Below the pieces are notes generated by a model. The model was not told the DNA's origin. It did not search any database and was given only the letters and a program-made list of their open reading frames with translations. 8,677 nucleotides of DNA from Promethearchaeota archaeon (GTDB lineage Archaea > Asgardarchaeota > Lokiarchaeia > Sigyniarchaeales > Promethearchaeaceae). Location: positions 1-8,677 of the forward strand of contig WJKO01000188.1 in NCBI GenBank assembly GCA_014729055.1. The letters run 5' to 3'. The translations under genes were made by a program, and so were the position numbers. This document shows positions 1 to 6,604 of this stretch, one piece after another. The first letter of the stretch is position 1. Each line of letters begins with the position of its first letter.

Positions 1-65
1 ATATAATTGACTACAAATTATCGGAAACTTATGATTTTTTTAGAGATTAAAAATAAGATAAATAT

Positions 66-914
66 ATGTTAAAAATTGATCTTTCTAAATGCACAAAATG
101 TGGTGCTTGCGAGCGAACTTGTCCTGCATTTGTGATTGAGTTTAATAAAGAAACTGGACCAGTCGAAAAGTATCCCGAGACTTGTATAATATGTGGGCAT
201 TGTGTTGCAGTCTGTCCGGTAGATGCAATTGTTCACGAAAAGATGGATATGGATGATTTTAAACCAATAAAAGATCCTGAAATCAATTATGAACAATTGA
301 TGCATTTAATTCGAAATCGACGTAGCATCCGTCGTTATAAAAAAGAACCTATAAAAGAAGAAGACATGAAAAAGATTATTGATGCAGTTCGATACATTCC
401 CACTGCCGAAAATAACCAAGAATTGAAATACTTGGTGATTAATGATCAAGATCAGCTCATGGAAATTAAACGGAAGATGGCGGGTATAATGAAGTTCGCG
501 TCTACATTATTAAAAATATTCTTTTTTATCAAACCAATTCTCCCTAAGAGTCTTAAAAGTACCGTAAAACTTCAAAATGAACGGTGGCAGAATGGTGGAG
601 AGAATGGAAAAGAAGACCCATTTTTAAGAAATGCGCGAACTTTACTAATAATTTATGCTAAGAAGAAAAGCACTCTATCGCTTTGGGATGCTGGTATAGC
701 GTCCTATAATATCGAGTTAATCTGTGAGACTTTAGGAATCGGTAGTGTTTGGAATGGCGTCCACGCAATTATGTCTGGCATTTTTAGAAAACTCAAAAAA
801 TTATCCTTAGTACCAAAAGGACATAAAATCGTTGCGACTATCGGACTAGGTTATCCAAAGACTACATTTCATAAAACTATAAATCGAAAAGCATTACGTT
901 GGAAAATAAAATAA
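66..914 (+). CDS. Ferredoxin-nitroreductase fusion flavoprotein
   Basis: This is a predicted cytoplasmic FMN- and iron-sulfur-containing oxidoreductase of 282 residues. Residues 1-58 form a 2x[4Fe-4S] ferredoxin: Cys9, 12, 15, 19-Pro and Cys40, 43, 46, 50-Pro follow the CxxCxxCxxxCP pattern twice. A nitroreductase-family domain starts near residue 75 with RRSIRRY (85-91), the usual FMN-phosphate-binding motif of the family, followed by PTAENNQ (near 112-118) and a GLGYP segment near the C-terminus. Family knowledge suggests electrons pass from the clusters to FMN and then to an unknown acceptor; the substrate cannot be deduced. The start is the first Met that keeps the first Cys cluster. No clear Shine-Dalgarno or well-placed TATA box is visible in positions 1-65. 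The gene converges on the next one with a 26-bp gap. Family assignment is strong; physiological role is unknown. Confidence 0.93.
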   Translation: MLKIDLSKCTKCGACERTCPAFVIEFNKETGPVEKYPETCIICGHCVAVCPVDAIVHEKMDMDDFKPIKDPEINYEQLMHLIRNRRSIRRYKKEPIKEEDMKKIIDAVRYIPTAENNQELKYLVINDQDQLMEIKRKMAGIMKFASTLLKIFFFIKPILPKSLKSTVKLQNERWQNGGENGKEDPFLRNARTLLIIYAKKKSTLSLWDAGIASYNIELICETLGIGSVWNGVHAIMSGIFRKLKKLSLVPKGHKIVATIGLGYPKTTFHKTINRKALRWKIK

Positions 915-923
915 AGATATTTC

Positions 924-940
924 GGATTTTTATTCTCTTA
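924..940 (+). terminator. Candidate T-rich terminator of the ferredoxin-nitroreductase gene
   Basis: The short gap between the convergent genes contains GGATTTTTATTCTCTT on the + strand. Archaeal polymerase commonly stops at T-rich tracts without a hairpin, so this is a plausible terminator. Transcription could equally run on into the opposing gene. Confidence 0.3.
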
Positions 941-1954
941 TTAGAGGAATCCGTGCGCTTTGTACCATTCCCCAGATTCTTTAACCAACGATTCAATCGT
1001 ATAACTTGGTGTCCAATTTAACAATTCTTCTGCTTTTTTTCTACTGACACTCCAACCAGATGCCGCTCCTTCTGTCATTTTTGTTTTACTTAAGAATGGG
1101 GGTTTTCTTATAATTCTCCCGAAGAAAGACATTAAAGCACCCGCAAAGATTGCTAGCTTTGGCGGGATCGCGATAGTTTTTAATGGTTCATTTCTATCAA
1201 ACACAACCCTTCCAATAACTTCTTGAAGTTCACCCCACTCTATCGGCTCTCCTGTGGTAAAATAGAAAACTTCTCCATTGGCTTGTTCATTTAACACCAT
1301 TTGATAGATTCCACTACAGATATCTTGCACTGCTGCAATGCTATAATAGTGTGGTTCTTTACCAACTATCAATTTTCTTCCTTTCTTGGGGATCTTATAC
1401 AAATCTAAAGATGGCATGTCACCAGGACCTAAAACAACTGGAGGACGGACAATGCAAAGCGTCTTTATTTTATTAAAATAGGGTTTAATTTCTTGTTCCA
1501 TCCTTCTTTTGGATGCTCCATATTGATCACCGTCCAAGATTCTATAGGGTTCTTCTTCCGTTAGTTGTTCTCCCGTCTTGCTTGGACCCGCTGCTGCCGC
1601 AGATGATGTTAAAATTAATCGTTTAATATTTGGATTGACTTCAATCACTGCTTCGCATACATTGATATTGCCATCAACATTATGCTGGTCATAATCTGCT
1701 TGATTAAATCCTTTAATAGATCCCGCAAGGCTAATAATCGCGTCTTTGCCAACAAAATTATCTTTTAATGTATCGATATATCTTGTGTCTCCATATACTA
1801 ATTCGATACCGTCTAAGCCTGGATTCAAATCCTTCATCAGAGTTAGGTCACTGGTCTTTCTCACCATAGCGAACACTTCTTCGCCTTTTTCCAATAAGAG
1901 TTTACATAAGTGAGATCCTATAAATCCATTTGCTCCTGTCACTAAAATTTTCAT
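941..1954 (-). CDS. Extended SDR NAD(P)-dependent epimerase/dehydratase-type oxidoreductase
   Basis: This 337-residue protein is a complete extended short-chain dehydrogenase/reductase. The dinucleotide-binding motif TGANGFIG lies at residues 6-13 on the first Rossmann strand. VYGDTR (53-58) probably carries the Asp that contacts the adenine. The catalytic residues are Ser117/Ser118 in LTSSA and Tyr145-x-x-x-Lys149 in YGASK. RPPVVLGPGD (170-179) is the usual segment after the active site, and the C-terminal substrate-binding part ends with a LLNWTPSYTIE-like motif typical of the family. Members act as sugar-nucleotide epimerases, 3-beta-hydroxysteroid-like dehydrogenases or flavonol-type reductases; which applies here cannot be told. 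It is divergent from the CPBP membrane-protein gene across 77 bp. No strong Shine-Dalgarno precedes the ATG, and the TATA candidate predicts a leader of about 9 nt. Confidence 0.92.
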   Translation of the reverse strand: MKILVTGANGFIGSHLCKLLLEKGEEVFAMVRKTSDLTLMKDLNPGLDGIELVYGDTRYIDTLKDNFVGKDAIISLAGSIKGFNQADYDQHNVDGNINVCEAVIEVNPNIKRLILTSSAAAAGPSKTGEQLTEEEPYRILDGDQYGASKRRMEQEIKPYFNKIKTLCIVRPPVVLGPGDMPSLDLYKIPKKGRKLIVGKEPHYYSIAAVQDICSGIYQMVLNEQANGEVFYFTTGEPIEWGELQEVIGRVVFDRNEPLKTIAIPPKLAIFAGALMSFFGRIIRKPPFLSKTKMTEGAASGWSVSRKKAEELLNWTPSYTIESLVKESGEWYKAHGFL

Positions 1955-1985
1955 TTTGATTCACAAGATAAGTTGTTTTCCAAAA

Positions 1986-1997
1986 TTTATAAAAATA
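1986..1997. promoter_or_regulatory. Shared divergent TATA-like box
   Basis: TTTATAAAAATA lies in the 77-bp gap between two divergent genes. Its core TTTATAAA (1986-1993) is self-complementary. Rightward, a start about 26 bp downstream of the box centre falls near 2017, just before the AAGGATG ribosome site of the CPBP gene. Leftward it falls near 1963, about 9 nt before the SDR start. No equally good second box is visible, so one element may serve both genes. Confidence 0.45.
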
Positions 1998-2031
1998 GAT
2001 TTTTTTAATTAAATACAAGAAAGGATGAAAA

Positions 2032-2793
2032 ATGAATAAACGAAATAATAACGATAATGCCGAGGAAACTTCTGAGGTAAATAACCAAGACTTTGATATT
2101 GATTCAAAGAATATTATTGTTTTAATGATTTTTGTTTGTATCCCTTATGCTCTCTTTGGTATGAATTTTATGGGGATTGATAGAACGGATTTTAATTATA
2201 TTCTTTTTTGTTTTGGTATCACGTTCATCAGCCTTTTTCTCATCCCTTTATTTTTCAATCATGTCTTTTGGAAATATCCTGGAAACACTCTTGGATCTCA
2301 ATTAGGAAATAAAAAGCTGGGCATAATTATATTGCTGATTAGTTTAATTGCAATTCCAGCCATGTATATTGGATCCGCTGACCCAGATTTGCAAAATACA
2401 TATCCACTCGCTCAAGAATGGTTTAAAAGCTTTGAAACCAACCCTCAATGGGTTATGTTTTTTTTTTATGAATTATCCTATGCTTTGCTTTATTATATTC
2501 CTTACGAGTTTTTCTGGCGGGGATTTGTGCAATTAGGATTGTCTAAGTCATGGGGGGATGTAAATAAATCTAAAGGTATGTGGAAAAGCATACTATTAGT
2601 AACGGTTATTACCACAATATTGCACGCAACAAAGCCAATCTCAGAGATAATAGGGGCGGCTTTAGTGGGAATACTCTTCGGTTATTTAGCGGAGAAAACA
2701 AAATCATGGTATTATATATTCGGAATTCATTGCTTCATCGGTATATTAACCGATGTATTCTGCGGCTTGAGGATTCTCGGATTGATTGCATAA
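2032..2793 (+). CDS. CPBP/Rce1-family intramembrane protein, putative protease
   Basis: This 253-residue protein has a charged, Asn-rich N-terminus (1-26) followed by about seven hydrophobic segments (roughly 28-45, 56-76, 96-115, 141-157, 184-198, 205-220, 226-250). The family signature is present: YEFFWRG (158-164) matches motif 1 (EExxxRG), His198 in TILHAT matches motif 2, and His233 in GIHCFIG matches motif 3. Rce1-type members cleave prenylated CAAX proteins; prokaryotic CPBP proteins have varied and often unknown roles. The first Glu of motif 1 is Tyr158 and the Asn expected four residues after His233 is Gly237, so activity is uncertain. AAGGATG (2021-2027) supplies a ribosome site, although the ATG inside it also opens a five-codon frame. 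An SDR gene follows 67 bp downstream and may be co-transcribed. Confidence 0.82.
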   Translation: MNKRNNNDNAEETSEVNNQDFDIDSKNIIVLMIFVCIPYALFGMNFMGIDRTDFNYILFCFGITFISLFLIPLFFNHVFWKYPGNTLGSQLGNKKLGIIILLISLIAIPAMYIGSADPDLQNTYPLAQEWFKSFETNPQWVMFFFYELSYALLYYIPYEFFWRGFVQLGLSKSWGDVNKSKGMWKSILLVTVITTILHATKPISEIIGAALVGILFGYLAEKTKSWYYIFGIHCFIGILTDVFCGLRILGLIA

Positions 2794-2817
2794 ATTGAAT
2801 AGATTGAATAACAACAA

Positions 2818-2827
2818 TTATATATTT
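2818..2827 (+). promoter_or_regulatory. Candidate TATA box before the second SDR gene
   Basis: TTATATATTT is a good archaeal TATA match, but a start about 26 bp downstream of its centre would fall near 2848, inside the ribosome site. Either initiation is slightly closer, or this gene is mainly read from the upstream CPBP promoter. Confidence 0.3.
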
Positions 2828-2843
2828 GACTAAGATATTTGAT

Positions 2844-2850
2844 AGGAGAT
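2844..2850 (+). promoter_or_regulatory. Shine-Dalgarno AGGAGAT of the second SDR gene
   Basis: AGGAGAT ends 10 nt before the ATG at 2861. It is one of the clearest ribosome-binding sites in the window and fixes the start of the second SDR. Confidence 0.6.
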
Positions 2851-2860
2851 TAATTGATAG

Positions 2861-3919
2861 ATGAACAAAATATTGATAACGGGTTCCAACGGATTTATTG
2901 GCTCACATTTAACTCGGGAGATCCTATTTAAGACTAACTATGAAATAAGGGCAATGGTTTTAAAGGGAACTTCAGAAGAATCTATCCGCAATATTATAGA
3001 TGAATTTGAGACCGACAATCCAGAGAGATCAGCATCTAAGCGAATTAAAATTATATATGCGGATCTTTTAAATAAAAAAACATTAGAAGCTGCATGTGAA
3101 AATATAGATGTTGTTGTCCATCTCGCGGGGTTGGTAAGTGAATGGGGTCCGAAAGATGCATTCTTTTCGCTGATTGTAGAAGGAACGCAAAAACTATTAG
3201 ATGCGGCATCGGACAACAACGTTAAGCGTTTTATTTATATGAGTTCTTTAACAGTGCACGATTTAAATGGGCATTATTATAACGACGAGAACACTCCAAG
3301 AGATATGGAATTTTTTCCATACGGTGTTGCTAAGAAAAAGGCCGAAGATTTGGTCACTGCTTGGGGAAGTAAAGGGAATCAAAGAGATTATGCATTAATA
3401 AGACCAGGGTTCATAATTTATGGTCCCGGAGATAAAAATTCATTTATTAGGGCTTTGGATTCAATGATTGAAGGTCAATTTGGCTTCATTAATGGGGGTA
3501 AATCATTAATTTCTTTCGTATATGTTGAAAACCTCGTATATGGCATTAGGTTACTTGTGCAAGCAGATTCAATTGACGGTCCTTATATAATACTGGACGG
3601 AAATAAAACGTGGAAAGAATTTGTACAAGTCTGGGTTAACCGTGTCGGTCATAAAATGCCTATAGCAAACGTCCCATTCATAGTGTTATTTCCATTTATC
3701 TGGATCCTTGAGAACCTTTATAAACTATTTAACGTCAAAAAGCCCCCAATACTAACATTATATAGTATAAGAATACCGAGGAAACATTTAGCTTTTACAT
3801 CAGACAAAATCAAAAAGGAATTAGGTTATAAGCCAGTAGTGCCCTTCCAAGAAACTATAAAACTGACGTTGGAATATCTTGCGGATGAATATTCAAAAGA
3901 TATTGATATAAAGATATAG
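2861..3919 (+). CDS. Extended SDR oxidoreductase, 3-beta-HSD-like NAD(P)-dependent dehydrogenase/epimerase
   Basis: This is a second extended SDR, 352 residues, distantly related to the one at 941-1954. The NAD(P)-binding motif TGSNGFIG is at 7-14, YADLL (66-70) holds the likely adenine-contacting Asp, and HLAGLVS (87-93) follows. The active site shows Ser128/Ser129 (MSS) and Tyr154-x-x-x-Lys158 (YGVAK), then RPGFIIYGPGD (181-191). A hydrophobic stretch around 268-288 (VPFIVLFPFIWILENLY) and the following KHLAFTSDKIKKELGYKP segment resemble 3-beta-hydroxysteroid dehydrogenase/isomerase-like members, which often use lipophilic substrates; this is inference. The AGGAGAT site supports the start. 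The tail codes DIDIKI through a run of GATATA-like hexamers. It converges on purH. Family is secure, substrate is not. Confidence 0.92.
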   Translation: MNKILITGSNGFIGSHLTREILFKTNYEIRAMVLKGTSEESIRNIIDEFETDNPERSASKRIKIIYADLLNKKTLEAACENIDVVVHLAGLVSEWGPKDAFFSLIVEGTQKLLDAASDNNVKRFIYMSSLTVHDLNGHYYNDENTPRDMEFFPYGVAKKKAEDLVTAWGSKGNQRDYALIRPGFIIYGPGDKNSFIRALDSMIEGQFGFINGGKSLISFVYVENLVYGIRLLVQADSIDGPYIILDGNKTWKEFVQVWVNRVGHKMPIANVPFIVLFPFIWILENLYKLFNVKKPPILTLYSIRIPRKHLAFTSDKIKKELGYKPVVPFQETIKLTLEYLADEYSKDIDIKI

Positions 3920-3935
3920 ATATAATGATCTAATC

Positions 3936-3959
3936 AATAAAATAAAAAAAGAAAGAATA
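3936..3959 (-). terminator. T-rich terminator of purH
   Basis: On the minus strand, downstream of the purH stop, the sequence reads TTCTTTCTTTTTTTATTTTA. This long T-rich tract is the usual form of an archaeal intrinsic terminator, and no hairpin is needed. Confidence 0.5.
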
Positions 3960-3973
3960 AGCAACTACTAGTT

Positions 3974-5572
3974 TTAATGACGGAAAACTCTTTTACCGCA
4001 GAATACAAGACTAATTCCAAGTTCATCGGACTTTTCAATGCTAAGATTATCCCGTATTGATCCGCCAGGATTCAATATTGCCTTACAGCCAACTTCTGCG
4101 GCTGCCTCGAGTCCATCAGGAAATGGAAAGAAAGAATCAGTACCCATTACACTATCTTTCAAATCATGACCAAATTCTTCAGCTTTTTGGGCTGCGAGTT
4201 TTACAACGTGAACTCTGCTTTGCTGACCTGCTCCAATACCTATTGTATATACTCCCGTGCTATATTCTTTAGCAAATACGGCGGAATTACTCTTAGCCCA
4301 TTTACAAGCTTTATATGCAAATATTAAGGCATATTTTTCTGAATCCGAAACTGGTCGTTTACTTTTTACATCCCATTCTTTTATTACATCCCTTGTGTCA
4401 TAATCTTGTACCAACATACCCCCTAAAGTGCTACGCAATTCTGGTCGGCTATAGAAATCTTCTTTGTAATTATAAAAATTCGGAAGTGTGAGGATCCGCA
4501 TATTCTTCTTCTTTTTAAGAATTTTTAATGCATTTTCTTCGTAATCTGGGGCAATAATGACCTCAACGAACATGTTTTTGTCATTAATTAGAAAGTCAGC
4601 TGTTTCCTCTTTCAATGTTTTATTAAATCCATAAATTCCACCAAATGCTGATAATGGATCACAACTTAATGCATGTTTTGTTGCTTCTAATTGAGTTTTA
4701 AAATCAATTGCAACTCCATTGGGTGTTGTATGTTTAAAGATAGAACATACATAGTTATCTGGACCAAATTCCAGTAATGTCTGAACACATGCATCAATAT
4801 CAAGAAAATTATTAAACGAAATCTTTTTGCCATGAATCTGTTTAAAACTATCTATCCCTATTTTTGCATTCATATCTCTATAAAATGCAGCATCTTGATC
4901 CCAATTCTCTCCATATCTACAATCTTGCACTTTTTTATAAGCACGGTATAAAAATTCGGGCATTTTAGCATCCGGGTTTATTAAATTATCGAGATATTGT
5001 GCTATTGTTCCATCATATCGGGACATTGTCTCAAAAACGTGTTGTGCTAATCTTTGTCTTGTTTCAAGTGTTGTATCACCATTATTCTTTCTTAATTCCT
5101 CTAAGACGTTATTATACTGCATGGCATCTGCAATAACCGTGACATTGTGATAATTCTTTGCAGCTGCACGAATCATAGTAGGTCCGCCTATATCAATCAT
5201 TTCTAGATTATCCTTTGTGGTATTTTCCTCGTTTTTAATCGCGTCCCAAAAAGGATAAAGATTACACACAACCATATCAATAGGAGGGACATCGTAAGAT
5301 TTCGCATCCTCAATGTCCTTTTCCAGTTCTTGACGCATCAAAATACCACCCTCTATTCTTGGGTGTAAGGTTTTAACGCGCCCGTCAAACATTTCAGGGG
5401 AATTTGTATATTTCGAAACCTTAATAATTTTAATTCCATTCTTCTCTAAGATTCTACCCGTTCCACCTGTGGACAAAATCTCAACTCCAAACTCCTCTTG
5501 AAGGGCTTTAGCAAAATCAACAATCCCACTTTTATCAAATACACTCACGAGTGCTCTTTTTATTTTAGCCAT
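3974..5572 (-). CDS. purH: Bifunctional AICAR transformylase / IMP cyclohydrolase
   Basis: This 532-residue protein performs the last two steps of purine synthesis: formylation of AICAR with 10-formyl-tetrahydrofolate, then ring closure to IMP, in the cytoplasm. Residues 1-200 form the MGS-like cyclohydrolase domain, with STGGTGR (34-40), the conserved MFDGRVKTLHPR (61-72, Lys67), VCNLYPF (102-108) and IDIGGPTMIRAAAKN (126-140). The transformylase domain follows with RYGEN (219-223), KKISFNNFLDID (249-260), the catalytic Lys280-His281 in KHTTPNG, DPLSAFGGI (near 315-323), GAGQQSR and a DSFFPFPDGLEAAAEVG segment; the C-terminus VFCGKRVFRH matches the family end. The bacterial-consensus NPCG is TPNG here, but the Lys-His pair is kept. 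It is full length with no frameshift. A strong TATA box lies upstream, and an AbrB-like gene diverges from it. Confidence 0.97.
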   Translation of the reverse strand: MAKIKRALVSVFDKSGIVDFAKALQEEFGVEILSTGGTGRILEKNGIKIIKVSKYTNSPEMFDGRVKTLHPRIEGGILMRQELEKDIEDAKSYDVPPIDMVVCNLYPFWDAIKNEENTTKDNLEMIDIGGPTMIRAAAKNYHNVTVIADAMQYNNVLEELRKNNGDTTLETRQRLAQHVFETMSRYDGTIAQYLDNLINPDAKMPEFLYRAYKKVQDCRYGENWDQDAAFYRDMNAKIGIDSFKQIHGKKISFNNFLDIDACVQTLLEFGPDNYVCSIFKHTTPNGVAIDFKTQLEATKHALSCDPLSAFGGIYGFNKTLKEETADFLINDKNMFVEVIIAPDYEENALKILKKKKNMRILTLPNFYNYKEDFYSRPELRSTLGGMLVQDYDTRDVIKEWDVKSKRPVSDSEKYALIFAYKACKWAKSNSAVFAKEYSTGVYTIGIGAGQQSRVHVVKLAAQKAEEFGHDLKDSVMGTDSFFPFPDGLEAAAEVGCKAILNPGGSIRDNLSIEKSDELGISLVFCGKRVFRH

Positions 5573-5602
5573 ATCAATCTATCATCTTTTATTAATGGTT
5601 TA

Positions 5603-5615
5603 ATAACATTGTTAT
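5603..5615. promoter_or_regulatory. Perfect 13-bp palindrome at the predicted purH start site
   Basis: ATAACATTGTTAT is an odd-length perfect inverted repeat centred on 5609. That is about 27 bp downstream of the purH TATA centre, so it overlaps the predicted transcription start. A repressor bound here would block initiation. The regulator is unknown. Confidence 0.4.
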
Positions 5616-5630
5616 GATTTTTATTATGTT

Positions 5631-5640
5631 ATATATATAA
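5631..5640 (-). promoter_or_regulatory. TATA box of purH
   Basis: The minus strand reads TTATATATAT, a near-ideal archaeal TATA box. A start about 26 bp downstream gives a leader of roughly 33-36 nt before the purH ATG. Only a weak GATGAT-like ribosome site is visible in that leader. Confidence 0.6.
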
Positions 5641-5661
5641 TCAATATCACAACACTCTTAT

Positions 5662-5690
5662 AAGATTAATCATGACAATTTCATAATCTT
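5662..5690. promoter_or_regulatory. Spaced inverted repeat in the purH / AbrB-like divergent gap
   Basis: AAGATTA (5662-5668) and TAATCTT (5684-5690) are perfect 7-bp inverted arms. A nested ATGA (5672-5675) / TCAT (5681-5684) pair lies between them. The element abuts the candidate TATA box of the AbrB-like gene and lies upstream of the purH TATA box, as expected for an operator or autoregulatory site. Confidence 0.4.
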
Positions 5691-5697
5691 TAAAAAA
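5689..5697 (+). promoter_or_regulatory. Candidate TATA box of the AbrB-like gene
   Basis: TTTAAAAAA is centred about 28 bp before the ATG at 5721, the spacing expected for a leaderless archaeal transcript. No Shine-Dalgarno is visible before that ATG, which agrees. A second in-frame ATG lies at 5733. Confidence 0.45.
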
Positions 5698-5720
5698 GAC
5701 AAAAGTCATTCTAAACTAGT

Positions 5721-6239
5721 ATGGATACAGGTATGGAACAAGTTGTTATATCTTATACAAGCAAGCCTGGAAAGGGGGGAAGACATTATTTTTTCACGAT
5801 CCCGAAATTATTCATAGATAATAATATCATAGACCCTGATCAGACCTATAAGATTAATGCAAAAAAGATCATTGATAAGGATGAGGAACTTACCCAAAAA
5901 CAATTAACAATGATTTCTGTTGTTAATAGTACCGAAAATCTCACAAAAGATGATTTAAAGAGCAATTTCAACGAGAATAATTTTAAAAACACTTATACTC
6001 CTAAATTTGAAGAGATATATTTCTTTGCGAAACCTGCCAAAGCAGGAGATCATTACTCATTTACGATCCCAAAAATCTTCATTCAAAATTACTTGATTCT
6101 CCTAGATCAGACGTATAGAATTGAACCAGAATTAATAGCTGTTGAAGACTTGAGACTAAGAAATAAACTAATCAAGTATGTGAAAGACAGCGGTGCCAGT
6201 AAATTAGATTTTGATTCTATTTTAGCATTACTCGAATGA
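5721..6239 (+). CDS. Tandem AbrB/SpoVT-like swapped-hairpin domain protein, putative DNA-binding
   Basis: This 172-residue protein contains two copies of one motif, offset by 89 residues: residues 15-45 and 104-134 are identical at about 20 of 31 positions. Each reads roughly KPxKxGxHYxFTIPKxFIxNxxIxxDQTYxI. The strand-TIPK-helix-DxxYxI layout resembles the AbrB/MazE/SpoVT swapped-hairpin fold, which binds DNA as a dimer; two copies could form that dimer within one chain. Between them is a polar Asn/Lys-rich linker (about 50-95), and the C-terminus is a charged helix (135-172). A leaderless start at 5721 fits the promoter; 5733 is an alternative. It diverges from purH, with inverted repeats in the gap, suggesting but not proving that it regulates purH or itself. 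It ends 1 bp from the next, convergent gene. The fold is inferred from pattern only. Confidence 0.7.
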   Translation: MDTGMEQVVISYTSKPGKGGRHYFFTIPKLFIDNNIIDPDQTYKINAKKIIDKDEELTQKQLTMISVVNSTENLTKDDLKSNFNENNFKNTYTPKFEEIYFFAKPAKAGDHYSFTIPKIFIQNYLILLDQTYRIEPELIAVEDLRLRNKLIKYVKDSGASKLDFDSILALLE

Positions 6240-6240
6240 T

Positions 6241-6603
6241 TTATTCTTCATTGGGTTTATTCGATTTATCTTTTTTTGGAATAAAGCTTGAAACTATCTT
6301 GTTTACATTGTCACCAAGATTGGAAACCACAGATTTAGGAGAACTTCCAAATAACTTTACTATATTTGCTATAATGAGCATAGATTCGCTTAAATCTTTT
6401 AAAGCATTTCGTAGCTCGTGAGTTTCATCTTTAAGCCCTGATGTTTCAATTGTCAATTTATTCATCGTTTGATTTAATTTATTCGTGAATTCTGCTAACT
6501 CTGCGGTTGTATCCCTTAATGCTAGTGTTGTTTCACTTAACTTTTCCACATTTTCACTAACTTTTCCGCTTGAATCTGCAATCTTGTCGGTTCCAAAAGG
6601 CAT
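6241..6603 (-). CDS. Small leucine-zipper coiled-coil protein
   Basis: This 120-residue protein is not recognised by family. Its visible feature is an unbroken heptad pattern from about residue 15 to 78: Leu occupies every seventh position at 22, 29, 36, 43, 50, 57, 64 and 71, and the other core position is Val19, Thr26, Thr33, Thr40, Met47, Thr54, Thr61, Leu68, Met75. This predicts one long parallel coiled coil of about nine turns, followed by a hydrophobic segment (75-86) and a short amphipathic region ending in a Lys/Asn/Glu-rich tail (109-120). No signal peptide or true membrane helix is evident. A role as an oligomerisation or scaffold protein is only a guess. AAGGA lies just before the ATG. 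Its stop codon is 1 bp from that of the convergent AbrB-like gene. Confidence 0.75.
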   Translation of the reverse strand: MPFGTDKIADSSGKVSENVEKLSETTLALRDTTAELAEFTNKLNQTMNKLTIETSGLKDETHELRNALKDLSESMLIIANIVKLFGSSPKSVVSNLGDNVNKIVSSFIPKKDKSNKPNEE

Positions 6604-6604
6604 A

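Noticed and set aside
69..305. A minus-strand open frame opposite the ferredoxin domain
   Set aside because: It is the complement of a segment whose two Cys clusters are clearly coding on the + strand, and its product shows no recognisable motif.
3895..3925. GATATA-rich short repeat at the end of the second SDR gene
   Set aside because: It is explained by the Asp-Ile-rich C-terminus and AT-rich base composition; the units are irregular and too few to call a repeat array.
4057..4272. A + strand open frame inside purH
   Set aside because: It lies opposite the conserved C-terminal motifs of purH and has no independent support.
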